41,902 bases of DNA from a virus, in IMG/VR virus record IMGVR_UViG_3300041410_000014, positions 1 to 41,902 of that record; one strand, written 5' to 3'. The notes under the pieces are model-generated. The model saw only the letters and a program-made list of their open reading frames with translations, had not been told where the DNA came from and did not search any database. Made by a program: the position numbers and the translations under genes. Shown one piece after another: positions 29,140 through 38,206 of this stretch (position 1 is the stretch's first letter; the number at the start of each line of letters is the position of its first letter).

Positions 29140-31947
29140 TCACAGGAACTCCTCCGGGTCGGCAGTGCTCGGCCACGGCTGATCGATCATCGTCACCTGT
29201 ACGACCCAGACACCCGGCGCCGGACGGTTGACCGTCCAGCCACCCGGGGCGAACCACCCGGATGTTCCACCGAGCGGTGACCAGTACAACCGGTCCGAGG
29301 CCAGCAGATCTTCCAGCGCCTCGATCGCGGGGAGGCCTTCTACCGCCACGGTGAGGCCCAGATTCTCCCCGGGTTCGGTCGTGCTCACAGTGTGCAGACC
29401 ACCGTCCAGCGGTGTGGAATCGGCCACGAGCCGGGGGAACGTGCTGGACCGGTCCGTCACCACGGCCAGCACGGTGTCCAGGCTGGCCAGCCGATCCATA
29501 CCATCGGTGTAGGTCAGAGCTGGGACCGTCGTGGACGAGAACTCCGAGATCTTCAGCTCCGGCACGGGGAGCGGTCCACCCGAGATGGTTCCGTCCAGCC
29601 GGACGAAATGCGCCTCCTTGTACGGCGGGACGTGACTGCCGGACCCTGAGGTCCCGGCTCCATTGCTGGTCAGGGAGGGGGTGGTGGATCCGGTGTTCCC
29701 GCTGGAGTGGTCGTGACTGGTCGTCGGCGAGTCGCCCAGGTCACCGAACGAGGGCGCCTCGTAGGAGGTCGAGGTGGAGGCCAGGACGTTGGTCGTGTGG
29801 GAGTGGCTGCCCATTGTGTGCGTGTGGTTCGGCACCGAGTGCGTGTGCGTGCTGGAGCCACCCGTGGAGTTGACCGAGTCGGATCCGGTGTCCCGGGCGA
29901 AGTAGGTCCGCATGTCCGGCGTGCCGTTCGACCCGTCGCACAGGGTCAGCAACGGGTCAAGGTCCGCGACGGCACCGGTGTACAGACCGATGACCCGAGT
30001 CTGAGTTCCGCCACCGGTGTTCTGCAGCACGCGCAACCGTCGATGCGGAGGTTCCAGGGTGGCAGACCCCGTGGTCCCGCCGGTTCCGGTACTGGTGTTC
30101 CCGGTGCTGGCCGAACCCACGTCCATCGGGTGGGTGTGCCGGGGCAGCCATCTTGGAGTGCTGGATCCGTCACCCGCCTCTTGAGAGCTGGACGGGTTGG
30201 ACAGCGAGGTGGACCCAAGACTGTGATCGTGGGTACTGCCGGTGTGGGAGTGTGAGCTGACGGTGTGGGTGTGCGTACTGGAACCAGAGGTCCCCCCGCC
30301 GTTACCCGCTGCCGCCGCGCCCTTGAGGTACCGGCCGAGAGCGGCGGCATAGGTGTCCCACCCGGACACACTCTCCGTCGCCCACCCCACACACCCGGTT
30401 GGGTAGTTGGCCTGGGATCCGTCCGACTCAATCCAGATGACATCCAGGGCCGGAGGTGTGTTGTTAGCCGATCCGGTACCAGGCGCTGTAGCTCCGGTGA
30501 ACACGGCTGCTGCCGATCCGGTCGAACTAGGCCGGGTGTGCGAGTGTGGCTGGTCTGCTTGGGGCTGACTTGCGCCGTTGAACCGGGCGGACGTGGTGCT
30601 GGAGTTGCTGGTCCCCGTCGACCCGCCGACCGAGTGCGAGTGAGCGCCGATCTGGTGGCCGTGGTTCGGGGTGGTGTGAGTGTGGCTGGTCGTACCACCC
30701 GTGGCGACCGGCGCGCCCGTGCCGCTGGCTCCCCGGGGGAACACGCCATCGAGACTGGTCACCCGGGTCCAGCCAGACGGGATGGTGCCGACCGTGCTCG
30801 GCCAGCCCAGGATCATGTCCGCCGGGATGGTGTCCGGGAGTTCGACCGTGGTCGAGACGTACCCCAGGTAGCGCACCCGGTATGTGATGTCGCAAGCCAG
30901 GCTTGACTCTTCACAGTCAGGACCGCTGGGGATCGGGTCGAGCTGAGGAATGGCCAGGTCCAGGTACGAACCGTTGAGCCCGTCCGGCACGGTAGCGATC
31001 CGGGCCGACCCGTTGCAGTCGTCGCGCCAGACCTCGGCTACGGCGTAATCGTCATCCCATGCCTGCCCCCCCGGATTCTCCCAGCTCACCAGGTAACCCC
31101 CTGAGCTTTCGGTGACGGTCACCAGGGGAGGAGACGGGGGAGGAACGGTGTTCGCGACCGAGAAGGAGATCGAGTCCGTGACCTCGAACGCATCTGCTCC
31201 CCGGATGGTCGAGGTCACCGAAAATATCGCCGTGTACGCGCCGTTGGCCAGGTTGGAGGAGACCATCACGCTGACCGGCGGAGCACCGGACCCGGAGGAC
31301 GAGAAGACACTGTCGCTGACAGCGTCGAGGACTTCGACGGACCACGAGGCAGCGGGCAGACCGTCATAGTCCACCGCTCCGATAAACAGGGTCGGCTGAG
31401 TCGTGTCAGTGACCGTGCCACCGCTCTGGTCGGCACCTGCCGCGTCCCTGACCTCGGCCGCGTACTGAGGCCCTAGTCGGCAGTCAATATCGATGTAGCA
31501 CTCGGCAGTGCGGACCTCTGCCGCCCCCGAGACATCCGATAGATAGCCACCCCCGATATTCAAATCGGAGAGAGCGCCTACGGTGTTCAGCCCGAACGTC
31601 GACTCTTGAAACCACGAACTGGTGATCTCCTGGAAGGTGCTGGTCACTGTGACCGTGCTGTACCGGAGATAGTCATTGACTCCCCGGCCGACGTCGATGT
31701 CATCCGACAGCGTCCCGGCATCGGTCCGAGCGCGGATACGACCCCTCACCGCATGACGCTGATAACCAGTCGCCAGGGTGTGGGACGCTACCCGGAGATT
31801 CCAGCTGTTCGTACTCGGCGCGTTGACATCGATGTAAGTGGCGTCCGAGTCGTCCGAGGTGACGGACGCCAGAGTGCCGGACGGGACCGCTGTTCCGGCA
31901 CCTGTCTTACGAACCGATACCGGCCGGAGGACATCAATGACAGCCAT
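29140..31947 (-). CDS. tail fibre with three His-rich collar modules
   Basis: 935 residues. ~1-240 match the neighbouring 495-residue protein (ILRP-like start, SGTLASVTSDDSD, VTDTTQPTLFIGAVD). A fibronectin-type III-like stretch follows (~290-390). From ~395 to ~770 come three tail-collar-like modules, each with clustered HxH motifs: SHTHTTPNHGHQIGAHSHS, STHTHTVSSHSHTGSTHDH, and STHTHSVPNHTHTMGSHSH. HxH clusters in T4-type fibres bind metal ions in trimeric tips. The C-terminal ~130 residues again resemble the neighbour's C-terminus. Likely the host-binding fibre. ATG at 31947 with GGAAGGA upstream. Confidence 0.8.
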   Translation of the reverse strand: MAVIDVLRPVSVRKTGAGTAVPSGTLASVTSDDSDATYIDVNAPSTNSWNLRVASHTLATGYQRHAVRGRIRARTDAGTLSDDIDVGRGVNDYLRYSTVTVTSTFQEITSSWFQESTFGLNTVGALSDLNIGGGYLSDVSGAAEVRTAECYIDIDCRLGPQYAAEVRDAAGADQSGGTVTDTTQPTLFIGAVDYDGLPAASWSVEVLDAVSDSVFSSSGSGAPPVSVMVSSNLANGAYTAIFSVTSTIRGADAFEVTDSISFSVANTVPPPSPPLVTVTESSGGYLVSWENPGGQAWDDDYAVAEVWRDDCNGSARIATVPDGLNGSYLDLAIPQLDPIPSGPDCEESSLACDITYRVRYLGYVSTTVELPDTIPADMILGWPSTVGTIPSGWTRVTSLDGVFPRGASGTGAPVATGGTTSHTHTTPNHGHQIGAHSHSVGGSTGTSNSSTTSARFNGASQPQADQPHSHTRPSSTGSAAAVFTGATAPGTGSANNTPPALDVIWIESDGSQANYPTGCVGWATESVSGWDTYAAALGRYLKGAAAAGNGGGTSGSSTHTHTVSSHSHTGSTHDHSLGSTSLSNPSSSQEAGDGSSTPRWLPRHTHPMDVGSASTGNTSTGTGGTTGSATLEPPHRRLRVLQNTGGGTQTRVIGLYTGAVADLDPLLTLCDGSNGTPDMRTYFARDTGSDSVNSTGGSSTHTHSVPNHTHTMGSHSHTTNVLASTSTSYEAPSFGDLGDSPTTSHDHSSGNTGSTTPSLTSNGAGTSGSGSHVPPYKEAHFVRLDGTISGGPLPVPELKISEFSSTTVPALTYTDGMDRLASLDTVLAVVTDRSSTFPRLVADSTPLDGGLHTVSTTEPGENLGLTVAVEGLPAIEALEDLLASDRLYWSPLGGTSGWFAPGGWTVNRPAPGVWVVQVTMIDQPWPSTADPEEFL
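30903..30920. promoter_or_regulatory. 18-bp inverted-repeat site 12 (intragenic)
   Basis: TTGAC-TCTTCACA-GTCAG, inside the fibre gene; its core is one base from the perfect site 9. Confidence 0.6.
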
Positions 31948-32091
31948 GACTGCATCCTTCCACATCCGGGGTTGCACAACCTTGCAGCCATGCGATAGCG
32001 TCGTGGTCAGAACGAAGGAAGGCCCCGGGGTTATCGTTCGCCCCATACAACGAGGTACCACCCGGGATTATCGTTGGTCCCGAGTTCATGA

Positions 32092-33579
32092 TCATGTGCC
32101 CACGTCGGCCAGTTGTGGCGACGGTTGCGGACCGGTAGCGATGAAGTCTGCAGTCACCTGACGGATACGACCGATCTTCACCACACGGACGGACGAGGCC
32201 ACGGGCGCGGCCCAGACCTCCGGTATGTCACTGGGGGAGATGAGCACGAGGGGGCGGGCCAGGACGGCTTTCAGCTGGACCAGATCGGCCTCGGACTCCA
32301 CCGCAGCGACCATCTGCACGTTCCTGCCACCCGGCGGAGCACTGGTGACGAACCGGCTCCCCATGACTCCGGTGGCCACGGTGAAAGGACGGTCCCTGTC
32401 CCAGGTGATCAGACCTCCCACCTGGGACCACATCGGCCCGTCAGGGCCCTCGGTCCGGATGAGGTGATAATCCTCGTCCCAGGTCAGACAGACCGGATCC
32501 TGTTCATCACTCCAGGTACTGACCAGGAGCTGGCCATCCACCCTGCCCAGGGTTCGAGCACGATAGTACGAGCAGCACGGTTCAGGGTCATGGGTGCACG
32601 TCGCACCCACCCCGGTCCGGGGGAAGGAATAATCGGTGTACGTGGCGCACTCATCGGTGGCCAGCGGACCCAGGATGGCGACGGTCACCGTGCCGTCACA
32701 GTCCACCCGCTGGATCTCCAGGTATGACACGTCATCGTCAAACCCGCTGGAGTCCGGAGCACAGACCTCGATCCCGTAGAAGGCGGTGCCGGGGACAGGC
32801 GTCACGGTGGGAGCGTCGGGTTCAGGAACCACCCCGACGGACACCGTGAACGACAGGGTCTCCTCGTCACTGGAGTACTCGGTATTGCTCCCCACCGTCG
32901 ACCAGACCAGCAGGTGAGCTACGTACGATCCGTTCTCCAATGCCTCGGTCTGCCGATCGGCACTGGGACCAGCGACGATCCCCGTGTCCCAGACGATGTC
33001 GGCCCCGGAGGTGACCCAATAGCGGTACTGCCGTGCGGTCAGGTCATCGAGATCCACATCCGACGCACGGATCGTCGGCTGAGCCGTATCCGTGATCGTT
33101 GTGGTGACGGCACCTGATCCATCGACTGTCTGAGGCGTGAACGTCGGCGCCAGCCGGGAGTCCACGTCCAGGTACAGCTCTTGGACCCGTACCCCGGTGC
33201 TCTGGCCCGTCACGTACGCGCTCAGGATCGACGACCCGTCGGCCGGTACCCCGGTTCCCCAGGAGCCGGTCACGGTGGCAGGGGAGGACGGAAGGGTGGC
33301 AGAAACACCGGCCACGAGGCCGCCGGTAGCCAGCCGGACGGCGCCCCACACGTCTCCGTCCTCGCCCCGGATCCGCAAGCGAGCCTGGTGACGGCGCTCG
33401 CCTGTGGGAGGAGCGTCGACGGGTGTCGCCAGGATCAAGGCCGAACCGGACCCGGACCACAACGCATAAGTGCTGTCCGAGTCGTCGCTGGTAACCCCGT
33501 GCAACGTGCCCGAGGGTGTAGCCGTCCAGCCCACCCCGGAGGAGGTGGCGGACGGCCGGAGAATGGTGATCGTGCCGAT
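32092..33579 (-). CDS. minor tail/fibre protein, probable ATC start
   Basis: 495 residues if translation starts at ATC 33579. The frame has no ATG, GTG or TTG before GTG 33534. Reading from ATC gives IGTITILRPSATSSG, which aligns residue for residue with the start of the paralogous fibre protein (MAVIDVLRP), and GGGGAGG lies five bases before the ATC. The domains are a beta-rich N-terminus with SGTLHGVTSDDSD, an ITDTAQPTIRASDVD repeat region, a Cys-rich fibronectin-like middle (CSYYRARTLG) and a C-terminal sheet domain. It belongs to the tail tip next to the tape measure. If the non-canonical start is wrong, the protein begins at 33534. Confidence 0.75.
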   Translation of the reverse strand: MGTITILRPSATSSGVGWTATPSGTLHGVTSDDSDSTYALWSGSGSALILATPVDAPPTGERRHQARLRIRGEDGDVWGAVRLATGGLVAGVSATLPSSPATVTGSWGTGVPADGSSILSAYVTGQSTGVRVQELYLDVDSRLAPTFTPQTVDGSGAVTTTITDTAQPTIRASDVDLDDLTARQYRYWVTSGADIVWDTGIVAGPSADRQTEALENGSYVAHLLVWSTVGSNTEYSSDEETLSFTVSVGVVPEPDAPTVTPVPGTAFYGIEVCAPDSSGFDDDVSYLEIQRVDCDGTVTVAILGPLATDECATYTDYSFPRTGVGATCTHDPEPCCSYYRARTLGRVDGQLLVSTWSDEQDPVCLTWDEDYHLIRTEGPDGPMWSQVGGLITWDRDRPFTVATGVMGSRFVTSAPPGGRNVQMVAAVESEADLVQLKAVLARPLVLISPSDIPEVWAAPVASSVRVVKIGRIRQVTADFIATGPQPSPQLADVGT

Positions 33580-33591
33580 GGTGACCTCCCC

Positions 33592-36471
33592 TTAGTCCTG
33601 GGCGTTCGCGAGCGCTTCCAGTAGAGCCTCGGCCGCTTCCTGTCCGGCCTCGGCACCACTGCCGTTGATCACGATGGCACCGGGGGCGATCGTGACATTC
33701 ACCGTGCGCCCGTTCACCGGCATGTCCACGCTGGCGCCGTCCCCACCCCGGACCGTACCGGTCGGCATGCTGACCGCCGGGAGGTCAGCGGTCAGACCGG
33801 CCAATTTCTTCTCGATAGATCCGAACCTTGAGACCATGCCGTCCCCGAATCCGTCGATCACCATCCGGCCGGAATCGTGGAGGATCTTGCGGTCCACCTC
33901 AGCTGGGCCCTTCCAGTCCGGCAGCATGCCGGTCAACTGGTTGAGCAGGCCGCGCACCCGGTCGAACCCGGATTGAATCCCCCGGATCAGGCCGTCGATG
34001 ATCTGGCGTCCGGCGTTGACCAGCCAGCTGGCAGCCCCGGACAGCGCGTTGACAGCGGTGGATCGGACCCGCTGCATGATCGAGCTGATCCGGCCGATGG
34101 CGTTGGAGATCCCGTTGACCAGGCCGGTGATCGCGTTACGACCCGCGTTGATCAGCCAGGATGCGGCCGAGCTGGCAGCCGACACGATCGCGTTACGGAC
34201 CGAGGCGATGGAGGACGAGGCACGGCTGACACCGGCGGAGACCAGCGACTTGAGGAAGTTGGACGCCAGCGTCTGACCGGCGGAGAGCATGGCTCCCGTA
34301 GCCCGCAGCAAGCCGGACACGATGGCGAGCGTGATCTTCCCGATGGACGCCAGGATGCTGGGGATCGCTCGGACGAACCCTTCGATCAACTGTCCGATCA
34401 ACTCGATGGCAGCACCGAGGATGCTTGGCCCGTTCGCAATCAGGAACTCGACGAACTTGGGGATCAGCGTCACGTGCACGAATTCGGCTACCTTGCCGAT
34501 TCCGTTGATCAGCCCAACAGCCAGCTTGGTCATCATCTCGACGCCGGACTGGATGATCTGGGGGTTGTCCCGGAAGAACTGGGTGATACGAGGGAGCAGG
34601 GTACCGCTGATGAACTGAGCGATTTTGCCAAGGCCCTGGAAAAAGCCTTCCGCCAATTTCTCCAGGATCCCGATTCCGGCCTCTATGATCGCCGGAGCAT
34701 TCTCGAACAGCCGGGCTATAGCCGGGAGAACGGTATCAGTGATGACGGAACCGATGGTCCCGACATTATCGGTGAACCCCTGAATGAATTGGTTAAGCGC
34801 CTCCTTTCCCTGCTCCAGGAGTTTTGGTCCCTCGGTTTTGAACGCATTCACCAGGGCCGGGAATACCTGAGTCTGGAATGCGGCGATCAGCTGAGGGATC
34901 GCGTTAGTGAGCCCGGCGATGATGGCTATCAGGATGTTCGTACCGAGAAGCAACAGCTGAGGGAGAGCCGTCAGGAACGCCGAGATGATTTGAGGGACGG
35001 CTTGAATCAGCGCCGTCGCCAGCGAGGGGAGCGCACCTAGGATCCCCTCGATCAGACCCTGGATCAACCGGAGACCGGTGTCGATCAGCTGAGGGACCAG
35101 GCCCAAGACACCCTGAACCAAGATCACGCCCAGCTCGATCAGTGCCGGGAGGACGGTGGGCAGGGCGGCCAGGATGCCCTCCGCCAGGCCCTGGATCAGC
35201 GCACCAGCGGCAGCAACCAATTGAGGCGCGGCAGAGACCAGGGTCGTCACCAGACCGGTCACCAGTTGAACCGCGCCATCGATCACCATCGGGATCAGAG
35301 TGGGCAGCGCCGTCGCCAGGCCGGAGACCATTTTGAGGAGTGCGTCCGTCACCATCACCCGGAAAGAGATGATCTTCTCGACGATCGCGGGGAGGTTCTC
35401 CGCCAGGTATTGCAGTCCGTTAGTGACCAGGTCCTGGATTGCCTGGCCGATCCGGTCGAATACCTCCCCGGCGGAATCAGCGCCAGCGAATAGATTACGG
35501 ATGGCGACATAGGTCCGCGCCGACCAGTTGATGAATTCACCCATCTTGACGATGATGAATTCCAGGCCGTTGAAGAAATCGCCTAGGAAGACGGCGAGTT
35601 CCGGGCTGGCGGATGCGATGTCGTCGAACATCGAACCCAGCGCTTCACCGATTCCGCTCAATCCGTCGGCGAAAGCCTTGGTGATAGGACCGCTGTCCTG
35701 GACGAGATTGACGAATGCGGGGAGCGCGTTCTCCACCAGGCCGACCAGACCCGAGGTCAAGACGGCGATCTGGGGGGCCAGACCCTGGAACATGGTCCGG
35801 AGCTGAGGGGCGATGCGTTCGGCCAGCTTCTCGAACTCGCCGAGCGCGTCGACAAGCGGCTGGAGAATCGGTTGAGCGGCAGCGGTGAACTCGGCTTTCA
35901 CCGTGTCCGTCAATCGCTTCGCCGCGCTCTTGAGTTCTGGCTCGTTCTTGAGCAGGACCGCGCCCAGGCCGATCGCCCCTAGGACACCGCCGGTGGCGAT
36001 ACCGGCGCCGATCAGGGAGCCGATCGCGGGTACGGCGGCAGCCGCGATCCCTGCCGCGATGCCGAGACCAGCCGTGATCAGTGCCGGTCCAGCCACCTTG
36101 GGGAGGACTCTGAGGCCGCCAGACAGCGCCTTGACGAGTGGTCCGATTCCGAACCCGATTCCGATCCCATCGCCGAACGACCTGCCCGCCGACTTACCCC
36201 CTTTTTCAGCGGCTTTAGTCCAGTCCGTGACGAACTTCCCCCGCGCGTCACGAAGCTTGCCGTCCGCTCCCCGGGTGATCCCTTCGCCGAGTTGTTCACC
36301 GGCCTTACGGGCTCTGTCAGCGTCTATCGGCACATCCACCGGATCGACCTTGACCCGGGACAGCGCGCGGTTGAGGTCCCGTTCCGTCTGACGGGCGAAG
36401 TTACGGACGTCCCCCGTGACTTCTACTCTGGCCGCTCCCACGTCTGTCACGTGACCAGCGTAGATGACCAT
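33592..36471 (-). CDS. tape measure protein
   Basis: 959 residues, mostly hydrophobic helix with recurring LP-x-LI and GL-IEGI-like segments (for example TVLPALIELGVILVQGVLG, then AVPQIISAFLTALPQLL) from ~320 to ~760, a Gly/Ala-rich transmembrane-like region near 120-190, and a helical N-terminus (VRNFARQTERDLNRALSRV). Length and composition are typical of siphophage tape measures; at ~1.5 Å per residue it suggests a tail of about 140 nm. The start is either ATG 36471 or GTG 36450 (V-TDVGAARVEVTGDV); neither has a Shine-Dalgarno sequence. Inverted-repeat site 13 covers the ATG. Confidence 0.9.
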   Translation of the reverse strand: MVIYAGHVTDVGAARVEVTGDVRNFARQTERDLNRALSRVKVDPVDVPIDADRARKAGEQLGEGITRGADGKLRDARGKFVTDWTKAAEKGGKSAGRSFGDGIGIGFGIGPLVKALSGGLRVLPKVAGPALITAGLGIAAGIAAAAVPAIGSLIGAGIATGGVLGAIGLGAVLLKNEPELKSAAKRLTDTVKAEFTAAAQPILQPLVDALGEFEKLAERIAPQLRTMFQGLAPQIAVLTSGLVGLVENALPAFVNLVQDSGPITKAFADGLSGIGEALGSMFDDIASASPELAVFLGDFFNGLEFIIVKMGEFINWSARTYVAIRNLFAGADSAGEVFDRIGQAIQDLVTNGLQYLAENLPAIVEKIISFRVMVTDALLKMVSGLATALPTLIPMVIDGAVQLVTGLVTTLVSAAPQLVAAAGALIQGLAEGILAALPTVLPALIELGVILVQGVLGLVPQLIDTGLRLIQGLIEGILGALPSLATALIQAVPQIISAFLTALPQLLLLGTNILIAIIAGLTNAIPQLIAAFQTQVFPALVNAFKTEGPKLLEQGKEALNQFIQGFTDNVGTIGSVITDTVLPAIARLFENAPAIIEAGIGILEKLAEGFFQGLGKIAQFISGTLLPRITQFFRDNPQIIQSGVEMMTKLAVGLINGIGKVAEFVHVTLIPKFVEFLIANGPSILGAAIELIGQLIEGFVRAIPSILASIGKITLAIVSGLLRATGAMLSAGQTLASNFLKSLVSAGVSRASSSIASVRNAIVSAASSAASWLINAGRNAITGLVNGISNAIGRISSIMQRVRSTAVNALSGAASWLVNAGRQIIDGLIRGIQSGFDRVRGLLNQLTGMLPDWKGPAEVDRKILHDSGRMVIDGFGDGMVSRFGSIEKKLAGLTADLPAVSMPTGTVRGGDGASVDMPVNGRTVNVTIAPGAIVINGSGAEAGQEAAEALLEALANAQD

Positions 36472-36481
36472 TAAGTGTCAC
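36464..36481. promoter_or_regulatory. 18-bp inverted-repeat site 13
   Basis: ATGAC-CATTAAGT-GTCAC, in the short gap between the divergent tape-measure and HTH genes and covering the upstream tape-measure start codon. Confidence 0.55.
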
Positions 36482-36523
36482 TGCCATCAGAAGCAAGAGG
36501 ACATTTGGACTAGGATAGCCGTC

Positions 36524-36979
36524 GTGGATGTCTCGCGCGCACAACTGACCAACCTGGGGAACACGGTTGTCTTCAACGACCCGTCGTTTCCGTGGAGTGT
36601 CCAGGTGCGTCTCTCCGGAGACTCGGATCGTCCCGCCATCACAGAGATGGTCGTCCGCTCACGGAAGGATGACCCGGTCACATCGTCGATGCTGGCCCAG
36701 TTACCGATCAGGCAGATAGCCGGTGTCGCCGCCAGCGTGCTTCTCGGGGAGGGGGAGGCTCTCTATCGGATGCTGGCCAAGCCTCGCCCCGCCGGGACCC
36801 GGAGCTGGCCGCTGGACCATTTCGAACGGGTGGTCAGGGTTGCGTCTTGGGCGCGCCGGATCGGCCGTCCTGGCGGGGCGGGCGGGGCCGTGTCCGAGTT
36901 CTGGTCCGTGGACTACCGGACAGCCCGGCGCTGGCTTTCCCAGGCAAGGGAGCTGGGGCTGGACGGGGACCGGCCATAG
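36524..36979 (+). CDS. HTH-containing protein antisense in tail operon
   Basis: 151 residues beginning VDVSRAQLTNLGNTV. The C-terminal ~40 residues, VSEFWSVDYRTARRWLSQARELG, form a helix-turn-helix typical of small actinobacterial/actinophage DNA-binding proteins; the first ~100 residues are a mixed alpha/beta domain. GTG at 36524 lies seven bases after TAGGAT, a possible -10, with no Shine-Dalgarno sequence: possibly leaderless. It is a plus-strand gene in the middle of the minus-strand late operon, and its last 146 bases overlap the end of the 36834-37490 gene. It could regulate late genes or the 18-bp sites. Confidence 0.75.
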   Translation: MDVSRAQLTNLGNTVVFNDPSFPWSVQVRLSGDSDRPAITEMVVRSRKDDPVTSSMLAQLPIRQIAGVAASVLLGEGEALYRMLAKPRPAGTRSWPLDHFERVVRVASWARRIGRPGGAGGAVSEFWSVDYRTARRWLSQARELGLDGDRP

Positions 36980-37490
36980 CCTCGAACTCCTCCACGATCT
37001 TCTGACTCGGGGTGCGCTTCCTGCCCGGTTGAGAGATGGTCTCGTTCTCCAGCATGGTCAGGAACTTCGCCCGGTTCTCCTTCTCCAGGCTCCCGACCAC
37101 GATGTTGTAGACCGCGTCCAGGGCAGCGCCGATCGGCTGGACGTCCCACCGGAATCCCTCCCTGGCCATCTGTCCACCGACCATCGACCATGCCGAAGTG
37201 GCCACGGTGGCTAGAACGAAAGAGGCATGAGCGGATCGGCCGGTGGCCTCCTCGATGGCATCGGTGATCGCCTCGGAGAGATCAGCGCCAGATACGGTGC
37301 CGTCCAGGAGCATGCAGTCCAGGTCGGCACCATCGGTTGACTTCAAGATGTCAACGATCTCGGAAAAGTTGCCGGACACGAGGATGGGCCACCAGTCCAC
37401 GGCCGGAAGGGCCGGTATATCGAACTCCCGGCCCCCCAGTTCCACGGTGATAGCCCAGCACCTCATCGAGGCCAGTGGGTCAACGTCCAT
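36834..37490 (-). CDS. tail assembly chaperone-like protein
   Basis: 218 residues beginning MDVDPLASMRCWAITVELGGREF. The N-terminal ~160 residues (PALPAVDWWPILVSG, GALDAVYNIVVG) match the pattern of actinophage proteins annotated as tail assembly chaperones just before the tape measure. The last ~50 residues are a low-complexity Pro/Arg/Thr tail lying antisense to the 36524-36979 HTH gene. It starts 11 bases inside the end of the preceding small gene. It likely helps tape-measure or tube folding. Confidence 0.68.
   Translation of the reverse strand: MDVDPLASMRCWAITVELGGREFDIPALPAVDWWPILVSGNFSEIVDILKSTDGADLDCMLLDGTVSGADLSEAITDAIEEATGRSAHASFVLATVATSAWSMVGGQMAREGFRWDVQPIGAALDAVYNIVVGSLEKENRAKFLTMLENETISQPGRKRTPSQKIVEEFEAMAGPRPAPAPLPGKASAGLSGSPRTRTRTRPRPPRQDGRSGAPKTQP
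37337..37354. promoter_or_regulatory. 18-bp inverted-repeat site 14 (intragenic)
   Basis: TTGAC-TTCAAGAT-GTCAA, both half-sites perfect, inside the chaperone-like gene. Confidence 0.55.
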
Positions 37491-37614
37491 TCAACAGCTC
37501 CACCAGCGCCTTGATGTGCTCGGGAACAAGCATCCGGGACGGCTCTGCGCGCTCCTGCTTCCGGGCGCGCCGCTCAGCCGCTCGGCGCTCTACCCGCCGT
37601 CCCCGGCTCTTCAC
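37480..37614 (-). CDS. 44-residue basic protein
   Basis: VKSRGRRVERRAAERR..., then a helix HIKALVELLNGR. GTG at 37614 overlaps the previous stop as GTGA; its end overlaps the next gene by 11 bases. The tight coupling is the main evidence that it is real. Function unknown; possibly part of the tail-assembly set. Confidence 0.6.
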   Translation of the reverse strand: MKSRGRRVERRAAERRARKQERAEPSRMLVPEHIKALVELLNGR

Positions 37615-38159
37615 TTCCCGGCTTCCTGCTTCTGGGCCACGAGGTGGGCCACGCCCAGCAGCCGGGAGACGGTCTCGTCCGGACCGGCACCGTCCCATTT
37701 CGGGGCGTGCTCCAGCTCGGGCACGGCCGCGAAATCGTCCCAGTGCTCCAGGTTGTAGTGGTACGTGATCGTGCCGTGAACAGGGAGGTTGAGGCCGACG
37801 ATGAACGACTCGTCGAACATCGGGCCGTCCTCGGGGTGGTGACGCTTGCTCCGCCATGAGTCTCCGGCACTCGCCGCACCAGCGGCCAGCACGGCGGTCA
37901 GCGCGCGCCGGTGGTCGTAGAGATCCTGGAATGTGTGGTAGCCGTCCGAGATCTTCTCGGCCCCACCCGGGAGCGCGCGGAGCGTCTGGGTCAGCAGTGC
38001 CCGGAGCGTTTCCACACCGTACGGGCTCCCCACACGGAGGTTCAGCGGATCCAGCGACGTGGCAACGACGAACGCGTACGGCATCCCGTTTGCCAAGGTC
38101 TCCAGTACGCGGCCTTCGGCGTCACCCTCAGGAGCATCTACCTCGGTGTAATCAGCCAT
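37611..38159 (-). CDS. WDGHTP-like tail-region protein
   Basis: 182 residues. The C-terminal half has SKRHHPEDGPMFD, NLEHWDDFAAVPELEHAPKWDGAGPDETVSRL, matching the WDGHTP-type domain found in tail operons of many actinophages. The N-terminal part is helical. Exact role is unknown; context suggests tail assembly or regulation. ATG at 38159 with GGGGAAGGG upstream. Confidence 0.72.
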   Translation of the reverse strand: MADYTEVDAPEGDAEGRVLETLANGMPYAFVVATSLDPLNLRVGSPYGVETLRALLTQTLRALPGGAEKISDGYHTFQDLYDHRRALTAVLAAGAASAGDSWRSKRHHPEDGPMFDESFIVGLNLPVHGTITYHYNLEHWDDFAAVPELEHAPKWDGAGPDETVSRLLGVAHLVAQKQEAGK

Positions 38160-38206
38160 GGCTTGCCCTTCCCCGCCGAGACTTTCCCGGCGTGACTGCT
38201 AGGTTA

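Noticed and set aside
28865-29142. Alternative 92-residue minus-strand gene with GTGA start and TGATG stop overlaps
   Set aside because: Composition (many Met, Trp, Ser) is unlike a folded protein; the overlapping 28869-29111 frame is far more protein-like.
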